Shown here piece by piece: positions 58,801-64,000 of a stretch of 64,000 bases of DNA. Below the pieces are notes generated by a model that worked only from the letters and a program-made list of their open reading frames with translations, did not search any database and was not told the DNA's origin. Both the position numbers and the translations under genes were made by a program. The DNA lies in the NCBI GenBank assembly GCA_026075535.2, contig AP026547.1, positions 8,122,001 through 8,186,000 on the forward strand, written 5' to 3'. The stretch's first letter is position 1. Each line of letters opens with the position of its first letter. The stretch comes from Tricholoma matsutake. Lineage: Eukaryota; Basidiomycota; Agaricomycetes; Agaricales; Tricholomataceae.

Positions 58801-59115
58801 CTACTGTTGCCAAACTCCCTGAACATGTTCCCCACCTTCCATGCCTCCTTACTGAAGTGACACAATGAGAATGACACTGATCTTCTCCCTTCGCGCGAAC
58901 TTGGACGACCTGGCCTGGTAATGACCGATGATGGCCTGGAAGAGTATCACATCGAGAAGATCTTTGATGAGCAAAGAAGAGGACACGGATTTCAGTACCT
59001 TGTAAGATGGTCAGGATACTCCGAGAACAACAACCTGTGGCTACCTCAACGAGAACTTGAAAATTGTGAAGCGATGGACAGCTGGAAGGCTAGTAAGGCA
59101 GAGGGAACATGGTAG
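55894..59115 (+). pseudogene. Element D pol: protease to chromodomain
   Basis: Protease-like ISALIDHGSPAVLIEEGLA; RT with KADPTDLPCWVNDYWQLNAN, IWSKLDMTDSFFHTKMDP, MPQGLRNTPPIHQQWV and the box IYLDNIIIWS (YLDN, second Asp lost); RNase H with CDVSDWRTGAVLSW, YPVHEKEMLAIVCALKKWW and YTDHRTLENFD; integrase zinc region AHDLLGHFGADKLYASIRNC; SDRDKLFISKFW and YHPQTDGVSEHTNK; chromodomain YHIEKIFDEQRRGHGFQYLV, RWSGYSENNNLWLPQREL. Broken by more than ten stops and frame changes. Confidence 0.85.
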
Positions 59116-59216
59116 CTTTTTCCCACTGGGTTTTTTGATGCACCTGATGTTGCTGGTTGATGTTGGGTTTAATGGCTGTGATGCTGGCTGGAGACACTTT
59201 TTTAAATGTGGGAGGG

Positions 59217-59480
59217 TGTAAGCCTGGCTTACGTTATCATTGCCGCCTGTTTGTACACATCTTTTCTTCAATACCTTATTTACTACGACAAAAGGAAAGT
59301 TCCCCATTCTTCCTTTTCCCTTTCTTGCTTCCCTAGAAACTCTGCTTTTGTATTACTCCTCACTCCTAATTACACATCGTTGTCTTGTTATATTGCATGG
59401 TTAGCAGTAAGTTCCTCTATTCTCTTCCTTTCTATCTCCCTCTCTAGTGTTTCCTAGCCCAACTACGGGCTAGGCTTCCA
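59217..59480 (+). repeat. Element D 3' LTR
   Basis: 264 bases, starts TGTAAGCCTGGCTTACG, ends GGGCTAGGCTTCCA. Confidence 0.92.
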
Positions 59481-60725
59481 GCCGAGTCTGCCCAGATGAA
59501 ATCATTTGGACCCAATAAATGCTCATGCTTGGAGAAAATGTGAGTTTCTTGCCAGGAAGTAGCATCATGCTGGCTGCCTGGGAGATGGCATAATCAATAA
59601 TTTGAAGATCAGGAGTTGAGACCAACTAACATGTCAGATTAGTAATTACAGCGGCTTCAATATCTCACCTGAACATTTAGTGAGTAGTTGGATTTATAAT
59701 CAAAGAAAGTGTTTCTGTGGTGGTTTGGGCATTGGAACAGGGGAACAAGAGTACCATCAACCATCAGCCACCCATCACACCATGCTGGCCATGAATGTCC
59801 TTCCACCCATGCCTTTGCATGTTCAATTTCTGCAGGATTGGACCAAGGCAATGTAGATCTGTGGAATTGTTGATCACAGATTGCACACATGACCCAAACA
59901 GTCACTAGTTTGACTGTGCCATAGCCAACACCTGCCCAGAGTGCAACTTTCATCATAGATACTGCATTACCATAGTGAGCAAAGCAATACAGTGTGATGG
60001 CTAACTGTTCCTCAACAGGCATCTGTGAATGATTGGAATTATTGTGAAAGACAGGATGATCCTTGATAGAGGTGACAAGACTGTCAAAGCAGACAGGGCT
60101 TATGCACATGAAGGAGTGGAAGATGTTGGGGAACTGCTCCTTATATACACCCAACAGGTGGTGCAAGTTTTCAACTGTTTTGGGTATATCCCTATGTTCT
60201 TCTTGGTATTGAGTATGGTAGAGTTCTGCAAGAGTCTCCAGCAGGGTATCAGTTATTCCATTGTCCACTTCCATTGAGTCTGAGCTGGAAGACACAGATG
60301 ATGAATTAGAATCAGACGAGTCAGATGAGTCAGAATTAGAATCAGAGTGATTATGGTAAGCCTCAATTTCTGCTTCTGCAATGAGTTGGACGATGAAAGC
60401 TTTGAGAAGGGCATTAGCCTCTTGTTGATGCTCAGTTGTCTGTGTCATGGTGAGGGGTACAAGCTTAGATTTGTCTTGGTGTTCAGCATATAGGCAGTCA
60501 CATGTGCTAAAGATTTTGGACTCCACTTGGGTGTAATCAATGTTGAAATGGTTCAAGTTTGATGGGAGTTCATATCAGTCAAAATTGAAGTAGTACAGGA
60601 CCTGAATTTTTGATGTCAAAATGGGTGGTTGAAATGGCTATCAAAATGGCCATTGCACCAATTCTGAATTCCCCTATTACTTCAATAAAACCAAGTAGAA
60701 AGTCATCAATGTCATATATTTGCTA

Positions 60726-61378
60726 AGGTAGACGAAACCCATACTCATCCAATGTCAGGTGATGTGACTCAGCAGTGACCTTGGTAGCTAGCAGAACGTG
60801 ATCTAAGTAATTCATAGATGCGACATTGCAACAAATGTTGAGTAAGTATCTACAAAGGGGACTATGTACTAAAACTATATGTGCTATATACAGAATAGAG
60901 TGAGTAGTATACAAATATTAATAAAGTGATAGAATTATTTCAGTTTTGCTTTCTCAAGGTCATTCATAAGGGATTCTGGCAGTACTCAATTCTCCTTTTC
61001 AACATCCCCCTTAGGTGAAAGTCTAGCTTTCTTTTTACCAGCCCAACCTCCGAGGTTGAGGATACATCCAAGTTTACACTTGGTTTGGCCAGCCATTTTG
61101 ACAGCGCGTTCACTCACATTGTGCACTAATAATTTTGATCACGTGTCAAATAAATTTATTTCTAGAAATACTAATAATAATAAGATGCCAGCTCATCATG
61201 ACACTAAAGAAAAAATGTGCCTGCGACAAAAATTCTGAATTCACTAAATGAAACTTTTGTCACAAACACATTTTTTAAAGCACATCTCTGTGTTGTGGCA
61301 TCTTCGATTTTGAAGGTTTTGTCATGATTTATCACACTTGATCATGTGACATAAGATGGGGATGGGTTTCATCTACCT
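60726..61378. mobile_element. MITE-like element, 653 bp, AGGTAG termini
   Basis: Left end AGGTAGACGAAACCCATACT and right end (reverse complement) AGGTAGATGAAACCCATCCC are inverted repeats; TA flanks both sides (60724-60725, 61379-61380), fitting the TA target of the Tc1/mariner group. No transposase inside. Confidence 0.75.
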
Positions 61379-61380
61379 TA

Positions 61381-62337
61381 CCAATGATACATGACATTAA
61401 CAATATGGACTACTAGCAATACCCAAAAGACTTGTCAACAGCCTATAGCCCCTGCCAACATCACCCACACACACCAGACCTTGTCCACAGAACCCCATCA
61501 TGGACTCATGGTCACCTGGTTCATAATCCATCAGTGGCTGTAAGCTAGTCATATTTTGAGAATGGAGAAGCATCAATGTGAAAGAATAACCACTTACAGA
61601 TAAGTCTATGCCTGTGTGAAACCACCTGCCAAAAATGAGGAAATGAATGTATTTGATGATATCTATTTAGTTGGCAGTCCTGACATGCCAAGTAGTTTGA
61701 GGATGGCAGGACTGGGGGTTTCAGTAACAGTCAGCAGGGGTTTGAGAAAAGTATGGGTTCTTAGCACATACCTATTTGCACTGGTGACAAGGCAGTGTCT
61801 GGTGGCCATGACAAGCATGTCATTGTTGTCCATGTGTCATAGTCCATGCTGGAAAAAATAAAACCATGAAGATCAAAATGTTGTATGAAATCTTTATAGA
61901 ATGTCTTTTTTTCAATTTTGGAATAATACAGAGGGTTGTGACATGATGGCAATCAAAGGGATTGGTGAATGGGGCATGAAACTGACTGATTTATAAGAAT
62001 GTTTGAGAATGTCATTTAATTGAATTGCTTATCTTTCTTCATTTGAGTCAGCATTTTTTTTGGTGGCATTGCGTTAAGGGGTTGGCATCATTTAGAAGGG
62101 ATGATGGGAGTAGCAGGATATGGAAAAAAATTGGAAGCTGGTGTGCGATAAGTTGGAGAGTTGCTGTTGGATGGTGGATTATTATTGGTGTCTGTTGTTT
62201 GGCAAGAGTGATGGATGGTAGTGTTGGAATCTTCAAGCTCTTCTTGCAGCTCATTAGATTCTGTTTGTGTCTTCTCAACCTCATCCTCCTCAAAATTCAC
62301 CAGACTTCTTTTGGTAAGTATGATTGGTTGAAAAAAA
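61381..62337. other. Stretch without supported gene
   Basis: Broken open frames only. The minus strand at 62088-62337 shows Glu/Ser/Asn-rich sequence (VNFEEDEVEKTQTESNELQ) that could be the C-terminal end of the helicase gene further right, but joining it needs the element at 62338-63060 removed and the frame is uncertain. Confidence 0.35.
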
Positions 62338-63060
62338 TAGGGTGTAGCACAGATGACACCATGGGTTTCACCCTGTCACCTGTGACACCATACCTGTACA
62401 AACACCATACCTGCAGGTACAGGTTATAAGCACAGGTTTTGTATGGCATTTCAAAACTACAGTAGCACTTGAGTAACATGGCATAAACTATGTGTAGCTA
62501 AAACAAAGGTAAGAGGTAGCTATACTAGAAAGTTAAACAACTTTTCTATACTGCTTCAACACTTGAATCCACATATAAATTACGATATAATGTTCAATTC
62601 TTTCACAAATCATCTGTCAACCTTTTTCATTTATCATGAAGAACACAAAGAAACTAGTAATTTGCTACATTCTATCTGGGCAGAGTAGTTTTGGCATGAG
62701 AGGAGCAATTTTTGGAAGGAACACTCAAGGTCACCATGCAAAATCACATCAACTTGACTGAATTAGATCATTGTATGTCATAAGATCCCACAGTACCAGG
62801 CAGATACATGTCTTAAAAGAGTGTAACAACAATTGATTGTCATAAAACTTGATAAAAATTCTTTTAACTCAAAGCAAAGAGCTCAGAAGAATTTTGGAAC
62901 CACAAAACCTGATATGAAATATATCACAATCCAAACCTGTGACAACCTGCAACACCATGAGTACAGGTGTGGTGTTGCCACAGGTACAGATATGCAAACC
63001 CATACCTGCACCTGTGCTACCTGCAGGCAGAATACCACAGGTTCCTGTGCTACACCCTAG
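62338..63060. mobile_element. MITE-like element, 723 bp, TAGGGTGTAGCACAG termini
   Basis: Left TAGGGTGTAGCACAG and right (reverse complement) CTAGGGTGTAGCACAG are inverted repeats. Subterminal copies of CAGGTA/TACCTG occur many times near both ends (62390-62430, 62940-63040), as in hAT-type elements. The flanks are A-rich (TTGAAAAAAA and GGAAAAAG), so an 8-base duplication with a mismatch is possible but not certain. Confidence 0.6.
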
Positions 63061-63061
63061 G

Positions 63062-64000
63062 GAAAAAGAGGTATACTGAGTTATTAAATTTTGATGAACC
63101 TCTGGAGTTTGCTGTGCATTTGAAAAGTCTGTGGTATCATTTTGGTTTGATGGAATGAGGCTTTTGATGAGATTTTTGGAGGTATTTAGTGCTTTGATTT
63201 TTTGAAGCACTGTGTTACATTCTGATTTGGAACCTAGCTGCATTAAAGTTAATAAGGTAGGGCTCATGCACATCCAATGTCATCACGTGGACTGTGACTG
63301 TGCTGTGACTTGTTTAATGTCAGCAAATGTGCTGTGAGTCTCGAATACGATAATTCTAATTTTTGCCTTCCTCTTTGAAATCAAGTGATTGAAAACCTAA
63401 ACCACCTGTATAATTAGATTTTATATAAAGTCTAGGTTTTAATTTCAGGCAACAAGCCAACTGTAAGTGAAAATTAGAAAAATGATGTTTTGTCACACTT
63501 TGTCAATCATATGTCATGTGATGCTGTTGGATGCGCATGAGCCCTACCTTAGGTTAAGAATTTTCAGTCATTGCTTTTCTTTTTGTGTGTCTTCTGATTC
63601 TCTGCAACAGATTTTTTCCCTTCCCAATGGATGTAGAGTCAGGAGACCATTTGAGGAATGTGCATGGGACACCATGACATAGGGTGCTTCAGCACCTCTG
63701 CACGACTGTAGGTCAGTGATCACTCTGTCCAATATTTGTCCCTGAGCTTGATGAGCAGTCATGGCGAAGGCAGGTAAGATGGGTACTTGAGTGCATTGAA
63801 TACAACACTTTTGGTTTGAATAAGGATGTTCAAAGTTGATTTCAGTGGTGTCTGCTAAGATCTGCAGATTGTGTGATGGTAGGTGGCTTAGTTTTTCATC
63901 TGTGCTGTCAGTAATGTGAACAATGACAAATAGTAGATAACAATGGCCTCCATCATCAACATGATAACAGATATGGGAGACAGTGCCTCAGCTGCCATTT
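63062..64000 (-). pseudogene. Pif1/Helitron-like DNA helicase, C-terminal part (runs off right edge), with a MITE inside
   Basis: Minus strand: LPAFAMTAHQAQGQILDRVI, TDLQSCRGAEAPYVMVSHAH, SSNGLLTLHPLGREKICC and RESEDTQKEKQ match the last helicase motifs (AFAMTxHKxQGQT; YVMxSR) of the Pif1-like/Helitron helicases common in agaricomycetes. The arginine of motif VI (SR) is His here. A TGA at 63568-63570 follows KEKQ; beyond it the frame goes on (LKILNL), is cut by the MITE at 63255-63549, and resumes with LTLMQLGSKSECNTVLQ, KALNTSKNLIKSLIPSNQ to about 63062. The upstream portion lies outside the window. It could be a Helitron protein or a free-standing helicase-like repeat gene. Confidence 0.75.
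63255..63549. mobile_element. MITE, 295 bp, AGGTAGGGCTCATG termini, inside the helicase gene
   Basis: Left AGGTAGGGCTCATGCACATC and right (reverse complement) AGGTAGGGCTCATGCGCATC are near-perfect inverted repeats, followed by further similarity (CAA--CATCAC-TG). TA on both sides (63253-63254, 63550-63551). Excising it with one TA restores an open helicase frame. Interior AT-rich, no ORF of note. Confidence 0.85.

Larger units (their letters stand above)
53978..59480 (+). mobile_element. Element D: degenerate Ty3/gypsy chromovirus inside the Harbinger transposase
   Basis: 5,503 bases with two 264-base LTRs (53978-54241, 59217-59480), TGTAAGCCTGGCTT...GGCTTCCA. Flanks GCTGG (53973-53977) and GCCGA (59481-59485) are the target duplication with two transitions; removing the element restores the transposase frame DSAYP. 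Gag, protease, RT, RNase H, integrase and chromodomain remains follow in order. It differs from elements A, B and C in LTR and protein sequence. Confidence 0.92.
53510..60600 (-). pseudogene. Harbinger (DDE_Tnp_4-type) transposase, split by element D
   Basis: The 5' part lies at 59481-60600 and the 3' part at 53510-53977. N-terminal acidic/Ser-rich region, then helix-turn-helix-like PVEEQLAITLYCFAHYGNAV, and the first catalytic Asp in WLMVDGTLVPLFQ, FFDYKSNYSLNVQ, an intron (59628-59671), then LVSTPDLQIIDYA. The frame reaches WADS where element D cuts in; on the other side it resumes with AYPLKSWCQAPYKEY (second catalytic Asp in ADSAYP) and SNVHIQSEHCVEFLKG (catalytic Glu in SEH), CIHLHNFAI. 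Further stop and frame breaks (for example near 53560) mark it as dead. The true N-terminal start is not determined; the frame up to 60600 is interrupted by TGA in FNFD-YELPS. Confidence 0.88.
51894..60674. mobile_element. PIF/Harbinger DNA transposon, interrupted by gypsy element D
   Basis: Terminal inverted repeats: left GGGAATTCAGAATTGGTGCA from 51894, right (reverse complement) GGGGAATTCAGAATTGGTGC ending at 60674; similarity goes on for about 40 bases (CCATTTTGAT). TAT flanks both ends (51891-51893, 60675-60677), a 3-base duplication as expected of the superfamily. Without element D (53978-59480) it is about 3.27 kb and carries the two genes usual for the group: a plus-strand accessory protein and a minus-strand DDE transposase, convergent. 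Confidence 0.85.

Overview
The window looks like nuclear DNA of a basidiomycete fungus, most likely an agaricomycete. The genes have many short introns of about 50 bases with GT..AG ends. The single-copy proteins (Trm8, Rrp41, Npt1, Tsr2, uS10, Saf4, an ARID protein) are eukaryotic. The F-box-like gene, the MAG-type secreted protein and the chromodomain Ty3/gypsy elements fit agaricomycete families.

Left half (1-27.1 kb), gene-dense: a 5'-partial citrate synthase (-), TRM8 (+), RRP41 (-), NPT1 (+), a secreted GH79 glycosidase (-), TSR2 (+), a secreted lectin-domain/MAG-type protein (-), a WD40-like protein (+), a GC-rich terminal-inverted-repeat element, an F-box-like protein (-), ribosomal protein uS10/RPS20 (-), SAF4/CWC16 (+) and a long Gln/Pro-rich ARID protein resembling Swi1 of SWI/SNF (-). 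These are ordinary housekeeping and secreted-enzyme genes, arranged convergently or divergently and not as a pathway cluster.

Middle (27.1-33 kb), a transition: about 3.5 kb with no convincing gene, a 131-bp tandem duplication and a remnant of a LINE-type endonuclease.

Right part (33-64 kb) is a transposon graveyard. Element C (LTR retrotransposon, 32962-49910, target duplication GCTCT) was hit in its 5' LTR by gypsy element B (minus strand, 33155-45228, target duplication CGAAC), which was itself hit in its integrase-proximal region by sister element A (plus strand, 35081-41127). Element C keeps Gag, protease and chromodomain but no reverse transcriptase, RNase H or integrase core. Next comes a PIF/Harbinger DNA transposon (51894-60674) with its transposase split by gypsy element D (53978-59480). 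The right edge carries several miniature inverted-repeat elements and the C-terminal end of a Pif1/Helitron-like helicase, one miniature element sitting inside that gene.

Inactivating changes in the retroelements are mostly transitions, often CGA to TGA, as expected from deamination of methylated CpG. I found no CRISPR array, tRNA or rRNA gene, and no convincing new defence-like system. The most unusual items are the RT-less chromodomain element with a canonical slippery heptamer and the in-frame TGA codons shared by elements A and B.
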